From Ohtaekwangia koreensis (lineage in GTDB: Bacteria > Bacteroidota > Bacteroidia > Cytophagales > Cyclobacteriaceae), in NCBI RefSeq assembly GCF_900167975.1, contig NZ_FUZU01000001.1, positions 778,580 through 842,579 on the forward strand: 64,000 nt of DNA. The letters are read 5' to 3'. Of the stretch, positions 46,530 through 55,245 are shown in pieces. A program made the position numbers and the translations under genes. Below the pieces are notes generated by a model. That model did not search any database. It was given only the letters and a program-made list of their open reading frames with translations, and was not told where the DNA came from. The first letter of the stretch is position 1. Each line of letters starts with the position of its first letter.

Positions 46530-47047
46530 ATGGAACTGATGGCGCGTTTTGATCGAGGGCAGTGAGGCGGCTTTCCAGACCATCTATAGTCGATATGCTA
46601 CTAAGTTATATAGTTACGCCCGGAAGAATATACCACTGAAAGAAGACTGTGAACAAATCGTTCAGGAGGTTTTCGTTTCGATTTGGGCACGGCGTGAAAA
46701 ATTGACCAATGTTACCGCAGTGGAGTCATACCTTTTAGAATGATAAAGTATAAAGTCATTCGGTATTTCCAGCACTCTCTTGTAAAAAGAAAATACGAAG
46801 AGCACTATAAGTTATTTGAAGATATATACGATAGTATAGAGGGCTTTGAAAACGAACCAAGCCTGTTTCAAAAAATCATTGATAAAGGCCTCGCAGGTTT
46901 GCCAGAGAGAATTGGCATGGCTATGAAACTTCGAATCTTTCCAACGAGGACATTGCCCAAAAAATGAACATCAAGAAAATCGTGGTTGATAAATATATAG
47001 GTATAGCGAAGAAGCACCTGCGAACATCTTATGACGACTTTATTTAG
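46530..47047 (+). pseudogene. ECF sigma-70 factor gene with several frameshifts
   Basis: MELMARF from 46,530 shifts to IEGSEAAFQTIYSRYATKLY and EDCEQIVQEVFVSIWARREK (sigma region 2). The next frame gives VIRYFQHSLVKRKYEEHY and KGLAGLPERI, and the last EDIAQKMNIKKIVVDKYIGIAKKHLR (region 4) to a stop at 47,047. At least three breaks are needed. The order of sigma domains is intact, so it is a decayed gene. No FecR gene follows. Confidence 0.78.
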
Positions 47048-47145
47048 TAACGACCTGGCCTCTCGTTATCAAAACAAAGGTCGGGCACTTCCCTTTTGGA
47101 TTGCAACCTTTAACCTTACCTAGCCTGTGCCGGCATAGATGAGAG

Positions 47146-47862
47146 CTACTCACAATCGACATTTTCTAGATTCGGATAATGTGTATAACACCAACTGAAA
47201 GGCAGATTTCCTACATAGAAGCATTGCTTTTGAATGGATTCCAATTCGAGTTGATCTTTCTTTCTAGACAATTGCTCTGCTTCGATTGTCAACACACCTT
47301 TGCTCACATTAAACTTCTCGGTTCTTACTCGAGTAGCGCGTTTCAAAGGAATCTGTTCAACCTTATTAGTAATCGGTAAATGGATATTTGCATTCATTGA
47401 AAATACATAATGATTCAATGTTGATCCCCGTAATATAGAACAGCTTTGTAATACAGGATCGGTTCCTTCAATTCCCAGCGCAGGATCAGCACCGGATGCT
47501 GGATTCTTGACATACCCGAGAGACAGCACTATACCATTCCCCGAAACAATCTCGTATCGTAAATTATCCACCAAGCCATCATTGAACGAAATTAGCTTAA
47601 CCCATCCCAGTTCATTCTGAGTGTATAAATCTTCTCGTCTTAAATCTTTATTATAAAAATAAGTAATCTTCTTTTTCTGTTCGTTGATGGAGTCGATTTG
47701 GATATAGGGATATTTCAGGTCGTTATACAAAATTTCATCTTTTCCCTTGAGTGTAAAAAGATTAATGTCCCTAAAAAACGTGGGCATATTGCTTTGTGAT
47801 TGGCAGCTCGTTTCCGCCAACAAAGGAAGTATAAAAAACACTAGGAAAATCCTATTAAACAT
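47146..47862 (-). CDS. secreted protein downstream of the RHS toxin, candidate immunity protein
   Basis: From ATG 47,862 the 238-residue product has a signal peptide (MFNRIFLVFFILPLLAETSC) with a non-canonical lipobox. The mature part is beta-rich (ITYFYNKDLRREDLY, LGWVKLISFNDGLV, HYVFSMNANIHLP). I recognise no family. It begins one base after the stop of the RHS gene, the place where polymorphic-toxin immunity genes lie. The frame is open to 47,901, but the later start gives a proper signal peptide. Confidence 0.6.
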   Translation of the reverse strand: MFNRIFLVFFILPLLAETSCQSQSNMPTFFRDINLFTLKGKDEILYNDLKYPYIQIDSINEQKKKITYFYNKDLRREDLYTQNELGWVKLISFNDGLVDNLRYEIVSGNGIVLSLGYVKNPASGADPALGIEGTDPVLQSCSILRGSTLNHYVFSMNANIHLPITNKVEQIPLKRATRVRTEKFNVSKGVLTIEAEQLSRKKDQLELESIQKQCFYVGNLPFSWCYTHYPNLENVDCE

Positions 47863-47863
47863 T

Positions 47864-50800
47864 TTATGGAGTTTTAGATGGAGTAGCAGAGTATTCGACA
47901 CCGCCAGACTTTGTATACCTAAGATCGTAGACAGTTGTTATTTTAGACACGCCATTTTTCACCGTTACCTTCGTAAACTTACCATTGCCTTCCACGGCAT
48001 TCGGATGTCGCCCGCAATTTGCTCTATCATCCGGATGTATCAACGGATTACCTGAATATTTTTGATAAGCCCCCTCAAACATAGTAGGTGTTGCCCATCC
48101 CCAACTTTGATTTCCAATCACTGTTGTCTTCATCTTAAGCGCCATTTCCTTACACAGTTCAACACCGCCATTACCTATCCCACCTGCATGACAGTTAAAC
48201 AAAATCACTTGACTATCCTTGCCTAGCAATGCACCAATCCTAGCCAAGTTCGCATCATTTTTTACTTTGGTCAATCCCGTGTCATCACCTGAGTATGCTG
48301 TGTTGCCAAGGAACGTCATAGCTAAGTCTTCATTCCCATGACCGGCAAAAGTCAAGGTGTTTATTTTCTTTCCTGTTCGTGAAACTAATCCTTCAAGTTT
48401 GTCTGCTGCTTCCTTGGAGTTATTGGCTGTAATGATCGACGCTTCTGTCTCCAAAGCAGCTTCAAGCATATCATCCATAGCCTTATCTCCTCCTTTATTT
48501 TGGTCCCATTGTCTAAATATAATGACGTTGTTTCCCTTATCTCTGTTAACCGACTTTAAAGCCTGATCTGCAGTAATTTTCTTCTTTTTCCCGTTTTTCC
48601 CAACATCCTCATATTCACCAGTATCCCAGTTATAAACAGGGGCTAGTCCCATTATATCGACGAGAGTTACAGGATTATTGTATGCAAATCCGAACGGGCT
48701 AAAGCTTTCCATAGTTTCAGCTACGGGGTCAACCGCACCCCATCTGCCCAAATCTGGCATGTACATACGTGCACCATAGTCCAGCCACCCTAATCCAAGC
48801 TCATCTTGTTGCTCTTTACCACTAAAATTATAAGCATTTATTAGACCATTTTCTCGGTTCATCGAATTAAAAGCAAGGCCAAATGGGTAATAGTCATCTG
48901 ATTGAATTACAGAAGACTTAGTATGTGTTAATTTAAAATCATCGAAGTAAATTTCCTGACCAATGCTACCCTCATTTGATATGTAAACGTAGACATATCC
49001 AGGCTCGCTGATGACTACCTCTTTACTCAAAAGCTGATGCGGGGCTTTGGCAGCCGAACCCACCTCTTGGACATACGCGGAAGAAAGTTGCTCAAACGCC
49101 AAGTCAATTAAGTTATGATTGCGGTCGAACACTAAAACATTCAGCCATCCTTTCGGCCAATTCTCATTACCAGGATTGCCATTACCACCGATGAAAGTAC
49201 CATAATCTTGTAAGGCTGCTCTTGCGGTTCCTGTTTCACCTGCTAAAGGAGCTGATAAATTAAATGCTGATAACAATGCTGCACCAAATGTGGTGAGATC
49301 AACTGGTCCACCTTCAGCTCCTAAATATTTTGCATATACCTCTGCTTTAATAATATCACCTGGCATTACAGACAATGTCTTCGCAAGACCAACCTGTGAA
49401 CCTGAACCACCATTAAGCATCTGTGCCTTGGAGTATACAGTTCCTGCATCTGTATGATCAAACATATCGGATGAGACTCTGCTGTAATTTTCAAAATTAT
49501 TAGTCTCAGTGTTTTGAGTATCATCTTCGAACGTTGCAGTGTATATATCTGCTTCGACTTTTGTTGTGAAAGTTAAACGAACATTACCAAGATGATCCTT
49601 CAAATTGTATTGATATTCAGGGGCTACATTTTCGCCTAACTTCGTTATCTCAAAATCATTCACTAAAAAATAGTCAGTTGAAGCAGCAACACTCCAGTAT
49701 AAACCGGCTTCAAGTTGGGTCGCACCTACAGGTATAGTGATAGTTTCTTCAACCCATGACTCAGTGGACGATGTACTTGACAATTGAGAACCCATCCAAT
49801 AAGCACCCCAAAGGATGTTACCAAGATTTGTTCGCGCAAGCAGGTAAACATTGTTGCTACCAACACGATAGCCTTTTGCCCGTATGCGATATCGCTCACC
49901 AGGCTGTACAGGTAGTATACCTCCTAATGTAGCACCACGGGTAGTCGTACCGTTACTTGCTACTTTAATATAATTCTGGTTGCTTGCTTGCGTAACGGGC
50001 GAAAGTGTAGTCCCATTCGCCGTTGTCACACTATTTAAATCCGCACCATCGTTCGTGTATATATTTTTTTCAGTCGCAAGTACAATTCGTCCTTCCTCAT
50101 GCTGAACAAATTGCAATACATCATTTACATACTGAAATTCACCAGCATAGTCCGTTTGCTTAGTCGAATTAAGGAAATAGGTTACTTCCGCCAACTTGCG
50201 ACCCGTTGCATCATAGATATAGTTAGCAGTATTTACTCCTCTTGTTACAGTTGTTGGAAGGTTTAACACGTTATACGCTATGGCTATGACACCTTTGTTT
50301 TTATCGACCGTCATGTTACCGTTGGCGTCATAGGTATAGTCATTGTCGGTATTCGTACCATCTATAAAACCTTTATACTTATCCCCTATATCTACAACTT
50401 TCAATAACTGATTACTACTGTTTGCGCCAGATGTATAGGTGTACGAAAGTATATCCATAGCGTTCTTTTCATTGTAACGGGTAAGTGTTTTTATGTTTCC
50501 GTTCAAGTCGTATGTAAGCTCTCCTTCATGAAACTTACCCGGGTTCCACACACCTAAAGATGCAGATTGAAGGTTTGTTGCAGACTCTAAGCGGTTAAGT
50601 GGATCATACTTAAAATTATAGGCCATTTCTTTTGTTTCACTCAGCCCTTGATTCACACTCCACTTCATGGCTGAAATATTACCGTTATACTGTCTGCCAT
50701 CTTGTATAGTATTTAGTTCTACGCGACTGGCAAACGTATATATTTCTGACTGTGTTGCAGGGGCACTTAATATTTTGACTTCATCAATAGAACCTACCAT

Positions 50801-53800
50801 ACTTAAAACACCACCTTGTATGCGTGTCCTACCGATCAAAGTAGTGGCCGAGGCAGCTCCGGTCGAAAATATAGTTATGGGGGTTGTTGCACCGTCTTGC
50901 ACACCATCCACATAGAATCGTATACTATGCCCATCCCCAACAACCGCTACATGATGCCAATTGTTGTCATTAATCGTACGCACTCCTCCCAACGCAGTAA
51001 AAGAAACAGAATTGGTACCTATGGTCGTAATAAAACGGAGTTGATGATCGCCATATCCTCCACCGTAAGTCTCATACATAAACGTAAAACCTTTTGATAC
51101 CGAAGTAGCAGTATTACCCACAATTACATTTCTTGCATTCAGATCGCCAATTTTTATAAAAGCAGATATAGTAAACTTACCAGTGTTCTGAATGAAAGAA
51201 TGTTTGGTGAGTGAGTTCGGCATTTCAATATAAGCACCGGCACCAAAACTATATGCCTCGTTGCTATTACCTTGTGAATCTGTTGTTAAAGTGGCTGCAG
51301 TCACCACACCATTAATTCCGTTCGGAGCATCATCATTCGCATTACCATTGAATGCATACGAAGAGACTAGTGAATTATCCAGACCTGATTTAATTTCTTC
51401 ATTCCCAGTACCCAGCGCTTCATTATAAGCAAGGTTCAGCCCGAAGTAATCGCTGCCGTCATCATTGGTTATACCATCATTATTCAGTTCAGCATTGTTA
51501 ATTGACGTCAGCCAACCACGAATGTTATAACGATAGTCTACAGATTGCTTCGCATCAGTAGCATCACGATTTGTACTATGCAGTTTTTTGTCGATCAGTT
51601 GTCCTAATTCATTATACTCATTTTTACTTACGAGTATCTGCTGCTGTGAACCGATCTGGTGCCACGTGTGCGTTAATCGCCCTGCATGGTCGTATTCAAA
51701 CCTGCGCGTTATTTCATAAGGTGTAAAGTTTCCGAATGATGATCGTAAATTACAGATAGCACCACGGTTATTGTAAATGGAAAAGTCAATCAGCAAAGCA
51801 TTAGTAGTAGCTGCACGCTCCGTAAGAGGGGCTCCATTACGATAAAATTTAATCTTACCATCTTTTCTTTCTATCCTAAACAAGTCGCCAGCAGCATACG
51901 TAGGCGAAATCGTAAGCAGGTTTGCCGAGCCACTTTCCCGAACTTCAACTTTGGCTGTGTTTGTCAGGTATAAAGCGTACTTAATGGTGCCCCAGTTTGC
52001 ATTTGCATTTGTTTCTGACAGCCCTATCATTAAAGCTTTGTTGGTAGCTGAAGTCGTGAATTCCATCCAACCATCCGTATTAGCAGGAAGTATTTCAACA
52101 GACGCACCGCCAGAAGTCCAACCATCTAAGTCCGTTTTATCAATACGGTTCCCCATTCTCCTGGCCGCCACCATGTCTTTCCAGGTTATGCGGGTATGAG
52201 TAAGCTTGCTCTTGAGTACTTTACCAGTAAAGTCGTAAACATTACTTATTCGATCACGGCCGCTTTTATAATTGTCGGATATAGCCTGTGTAAGCCTATA
52301 CCTATCGTCATAGTAGTTTACGGAATTCAACCATGTTATCGAACTGCTTGCTATATGACTGTCCAATACTCGCACGCGCGTCCCTGTAACCTGCCCAATC
52401 ACACCGCCAAAAGCAGCTTGAGGCTGCCGATAGATATATCCACTAGCCGTTTCTGTAAGTCCTTCGTCTATATAGTCATAGTTTGCGCCTATATACGACT
52501 TATATGTGTAGTCATCATAATAGGTTATTGTAAGATATTGATTGACGTCAGGTGATGTATTAGATGTAAATATAGGATATGACTTATTGCTGTAGCCATG
52601 AACATTGCCCGTTACATTACCGATATACGTCTCGTAATAGCGCGTCCATGCCTTTGCGTAGTGATTAATTACCCCTTGTTGCATAGCAGCCTGAGTAAGT
52701 ACAGTTGTAGTATCTTTTATGCCGGTAGCTATCGGGCGGTTTAATTCATCATATTTGGTAAATGTCCATTGTTTATTTATACGTTGGTTGCCGTCCTGTG
52801 TAAGCACAACACGATTTTTTTTGTCGTACACCAAATAAACCCATTCAGTAGATGGACATTTCTTTTCAACTAACCGTTGCTTCGAATCATATTTGTACTG
52901 AAAAGCATACGTACTGAGATCGTTTGAAGTAATGATATAATTATCATGGAGTTTACTACATAATTCCGGTTGCAATACTAAACGCAGATTTCCAAAGTCG
53001 TCATAAACATAGTACGTAAGCGCATACATTCTCGAAGTGCCAGTCCCCTGTATATATGATTTTTTAAGAACCGTGAGATCATTTGCATCTTTATATACTA
53101 TAACTTCGTGATTATTCTCATCATATGTGGTCGTGACGTTTAGCTTATTCTTTTGGTAATACTTATAGCTCTCATTTTCAATATATTTTAAAACATTATT
53201 ACCGAGATCAAACTGAAATAATATTACTTCTCGTTCAAGGTTCCCCGTAAAAGAATTTTTTGTAGTATGGTCATTTTCATTTGTTGGCTGCCAGTCGCTG
53301 CCCGGAAGTCCCACCTTCATTACGCGACTAAGAGGACTGGACTCAAACACTGTTTTGGAAAACGGATGATTGGTATTTGCGACGAGTGGATCTGTTGTGT
53401 AAAAATTATTCATCGCTTCTCCTGGCTGACCATTTGCATTGAGCACATCTGACTTTAACTGCCCATAGTCGGACGACGAGGTATAGGGAAGGTATATATA
53501 TACCTCTCTATTATACTCATCATAACTATATGGCTGTACCAAATCTTTACCGCTTGTAGAATGCTTGGTTTTTATCGTTTGATATGGCCTACCAAGACCA
53601 TCTACATATTGAACTGTTTGAATTAAATCAGATGTAACTGACAACGAATTCACTTCTGCTTTTGAAATCACTCCAGCGTGTTTAATGCTATTGCCTAATA
53701 CATAGTTAGCATCTACACTAATAAAACCTGACCATACATAGATTGAATTTGACATTCCGGTCCCCACGACTCCCGATTTGGAAACAACTACGCGGTAGTT

Positions 53801-54814
53801 CCCAACAATATTTGAATTGTATGTGGGATTTGTTCCAATAATATCACCTTCGTCGTTTTGCCACGCATAACTATCATATTGTCCTAAAACCACCAAAGTG
53901 ATTGACCCATTCGCCTCCAATTTCGCCGATTGGCTATTTTGTATTGCAATTACAGGGAGGGCAATGACATTCACCGAAACAGCTATTTTTGCGCTACTTT
54001 CACAAACGCCCTTCATGGCAGAAACATAAAAAAGCTTGTTCTCTGTAATATCTGTAACCGTTAATTGCCGACTCGTTTGTCCTGGCAAGATGATATTAGA
54101 CGACGTGTACCAGCGATAACTTGTTGCTCCAGGAACGTCGCCAACGGATATTGTCGCAGAGCCACCGGAGAAAACAGATGCGTTGTTGGCAATTGTTGGA
54201 TTCGTTGGGACTGACGAACCAACGTCAATCAATCCTATACGCTGATATCCTGTTCCCCACGTATACGGTGTCGTTTTAGAACGACTTCTTAGATAGAGAT
54301 CAACTGTACTGGTAAGTGTTATACTAGTACCATTGCCGTATGACAGACTGGTGCCTGTTGCAGAAGTTTGCCACCACCACTCGTAATTGGCACCGGCTGG
54401 CGGAGCGTTGGTTAGAGTAACGGTTGAGCTACCACAACTATTTACAATTTGATAATTGGCATTTGGGTCAGGCAACGCAGGCATAGCAATTTGAACGGCC
54501 ACCTCACCGGAGTAATAATTATCAGCGGTAATATATTCGAACCATATATACCCAGTGCCGCCAGTGGTCCATTGAATTTGACCAAATAAATCATTTTGCG
54601 AAACAAGATTGCCCTTGGAAACTCCCCAATAAACTGTGCCTCCCGATGGAGGATTAACTACATTTCCACTACTATTTTTGAACTGCGCCTGATAGGTCAA
54701 GGTTTGATTCACATTGGCGCTCGTTGGCCCATTAATAATAACAGTTAAATTTTGACTATACAGGCGGAAAGGAAGAATCCAAAACGCTATTAAAAGTAGT
54801 TTCATTCTCACCAT
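47864..54814 (-). CDS. RHS-repeat protein with LamG-like domain and C-terminal clan CD-like protease domain
   Basis: The 2,316-residue secreted protein begins with a signal peptide (MKLLLIAFWILPFRLYSQ) and immunoglobulin-like segments. Many RHS/YD repeats follow (YDELNRPIATG, YDHAGRLTHTW, YDANGNMTVDKNKG), with a LamG/concanavalin-like insertion at about 1,148-1,365 (FTISAFIKIG, WHHVAVVGDGHSIRFYVDG). The RHS core at about 1,970-2,050 has YYPFGLAF, NFSGKEQQDELGLGWLDYGAR and DLGRWGAVDP. The tip (about 2,058-2,316) has TLTFAGHGNEDLAM (His2159) and VILFNCHAGG (Cys2208), the His/Cys dyad pattern of clan CD (caspase-like, DUF4347-like) proteases. It probably is a polymorphic toxin. Confidence 0.85.
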   Translation of the reverse strand: MVRMKLLLIAFWILPFRLYSQNLTVIINGPTSANVNQTLTYQAQFKNSSGNVVNPPSGGTVYWGVSKGNLVSQNDLFGQIQWTTGGTGYIWFEYITADNYYSGEVAVQIAMPALPDPNANYQIVNSCGSSTVTLTNAPPAGANYEWWWQTSATGTSLSYGNGTSITLTSTVDLYLRSRSKTTPYTWGTGYQRIGLIDVGSSVPTNPTIANNASVFSGGSATISVGDVPGATSYRWYTSSNIILPGQTSRQLTVTDITENKLFYVSAMKGVCESSAKIAVSVNVIALPVIAIQNSQSAKLEANGSITLVVLGQYDSYAWQNDEGDIIGTNPTYNSNIVGNYRVVVSKSGVVGTGMSNSIYVWSGFISVDANYVLGNSIKHAGVISKAEVNSLSVTSDLIQTVQYVDGLGRPYQTIKTKHSTSGKDLVQPYSYDEYNREVYIYLPYTSSSDYGQLKSDVLNANGQPGEAMNNFYTTDPLVANTNHPFSKTVFESSPLSRVMKVGLPGSDWQPTNENDHTTKNSFTGNLEREVILFQFDLGNNVLKYIENESYKYYQKNKLNVTTTYDENNHEVIVYKDANDLTVLKKSYIQGTGTSRMYALTYYVYDDFGNLRLVLQPELCSKLHDNYIITSNDLSTYAFQYKYDSKQRLVEKKCPSTEWVYLVYDKKNRVVLTQDGNQRINKQWTFTKYDELNRPIATGIKDTTTVLTQAAMQQGVINHYAKAWTRYYETYIGNVTGNVHGYSNKSYPIFTSNTSPDVNQYLTITYYDDYTYKSYIGANYDYIDEGLTETASGYIYRQPQAAFGGVIGQVTGTRVRVLDSHIASSSITWLNSVNYYDDRYRLTQAISDNYKSGRDRISNVYDFTGKVLKSKLTHTRITWKDMVAARRMGNRIDKTDLDGWTSGGASVEILPANTDGWMEFTTSATNKALMIGLSETNANANWGTIKYALYLTNTAKVEVRESGSANLLTISPTYAAGDLFRIERKDGKIKFYRNGAPLTERAATTNALLIDFSIYNNRGAICNLRSSFGNFTPYEITRRFEYDHAGRLTHTWHQIGSQQQILVSKNEYNELGQLIDKKLHSTNRDATDAKQSVDYRYNIRGWLTSINNAELNNDGITNDDGSDYFGLNLAYNEALGTGNEEIKSGLDNSLVSSYAFNGNANDDAPNGINGVVTAATLTTDSQGNSNEAYSFGAGAYIEMPNSLTKHSFIQNTGKFTISAFIKIGDLNARNVIVGNTATSVSKGFTFMYETYGGGYGDHQLRFITTIGTNSVSFTALGGVRTINDNNWHHVAVVGDGHSIRFYVDGVQDGATTPITIFSTGAASATTLIGRTRIQGGVLSMVGSIDEVKILSAPATQSEIYTFASRVELNTIQDGRQYNGNISAMKWSVNQGLSETKEMAYNFKYDPLNRLESATNLQSASLGVWNPGKFHEGELTYDLNGNIKTLTRYNEKNAMDILSYTYTSGANSSNQLLKVVDIGDKYKGFIDGTNTDNDYTYDANGNMTVDKNKGVIAIAYNVLNLPTTVTRGVNTANYIYDATGRKLAEVTYFLNSTKQTDYAGEFQYVNDVLQFVQHEEGRIVLATEKNIYTNDGADLNSVTTANGTTLSPVTQASNQNYIKVASNGTTTRGATLGGILPVQPGERYRIRAKGYRVGSNNVYLLARTNLGNILWGAYWMGSQLSSTSSTESWVEETITIPVGATQLEAGLYWSVAASTDYFLVNDFEITKLGENVAPEYQYNLKDHLGNVRLTFTTKVEADIYTATFEDDTQNTETNNFENYSRVSSDMFDHTDAGTVYSKAQMLNGGSGSQVGLAKTLSVMPGDIIKAEVYAKYLGAEGGPVDLTTFGAALLSAFNLSAPLAGETGTARAALQDYGTFIGGNGNPGNENWPKGWLNVLVFDRNHNLIDLAFEQLSSAYVQEVGSAAKAPHQLLSKEVVISEPGYVYVYISNEGSIGQEIYFDDFKLTHTKSSVIQSDDYYPFGLAFNSMNRENGLINAYNFSGKEQQDELGLGWLDYGARMYMPDLGRWGAVDPVAETMESFSPFGFAYNNPVTLVDIMGLAPVYNWDTGEYEDVGKNGKKKKITADQALKSVNRDKGNNVIIFRQWDQNKGGDKAMDDMLEAALETEASIITANNSKEAADKLEGLVSRTGKKINTLTFAGHGNEDLAMTFLGNTAYSGDDTGLTKVKNDANLARIGALLGKDSQVILFNCHAGGIGNGGVELCKEMALKMKTTVIGNQSWGWATPTMFEGAYQKYSGNPLIHPDDRANCGRHPNAVEGNGKFTKVTVKNGVSKITTVYDLRYTKSGGVEYSATPSKTP

Positions 54815-54817
54815 AAC

Positions 54818-55240
54818 CTATTTACCTCTGCTTAAGAATAATTTCGTAAAAATTCCGGGTGAAGTTTTCATCGTCAAAATCAAAGAATCCTCCTCCATTG
54901 TCTGAATCGAATACACACTTTTATATCCCTTCGCATAGATAATTGACAATTCACTACCCTTTAATATCCAACTTCCGGCCACAGATCCCTTGTTACCACT
55001 AGCAATCCAACTTATCTCGACTGCTCCTGAGTCTTTAAATAAAAATGTTCTTGTTGAAAAATTTTCAAATAAACGATTTCTTTGTTCCTCTCGAAGTGAA
55101 TCATATTCCTTCCTATTGCCTTCCGACATCATATCGATGGTTTTCTGAAAGTCCACTAACCAAAAACCGGATAGTTCTGTCTGTGCATACAAGTTTTGCC
55201 AACAAAAAAATATGCATATAACATATATATACCTGTACAT
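54818..55240 (-). CDS. small secreted lipocalin-like protein between the RHS genes
   Basis: The 140-residue product has a signal peptide (cleavage near LYAQT). The mature start ELSGFWLVDFQKTIDMM and strands GSVAGSWILKGSELSII and LILTMKTSP resemble lipocalin-like beta-barrel proteins of Bacteroidota. It lies 3 bases before the RHS gene and 5 after the SpvB-like gene, so the three are one operon. It may be a chaperone or binding partner for the RHS protein; that is a guess from context. Confidence 0.6.
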   Translation of the reverse strand: MYRYIYVICIFFCWQNLYAQTELSGFWLVDFQKTIDMMSEGNRKEYDSLREEQRNRLFENFSTRTFLFKDSGAVEISWIASGNKGSVAGSWILKGSELSIIYAKGYKSVYSIQTMEEDSLILTMKTSPGIFTKLFLSRGK

Positions 55241-55245
55241 AAAAC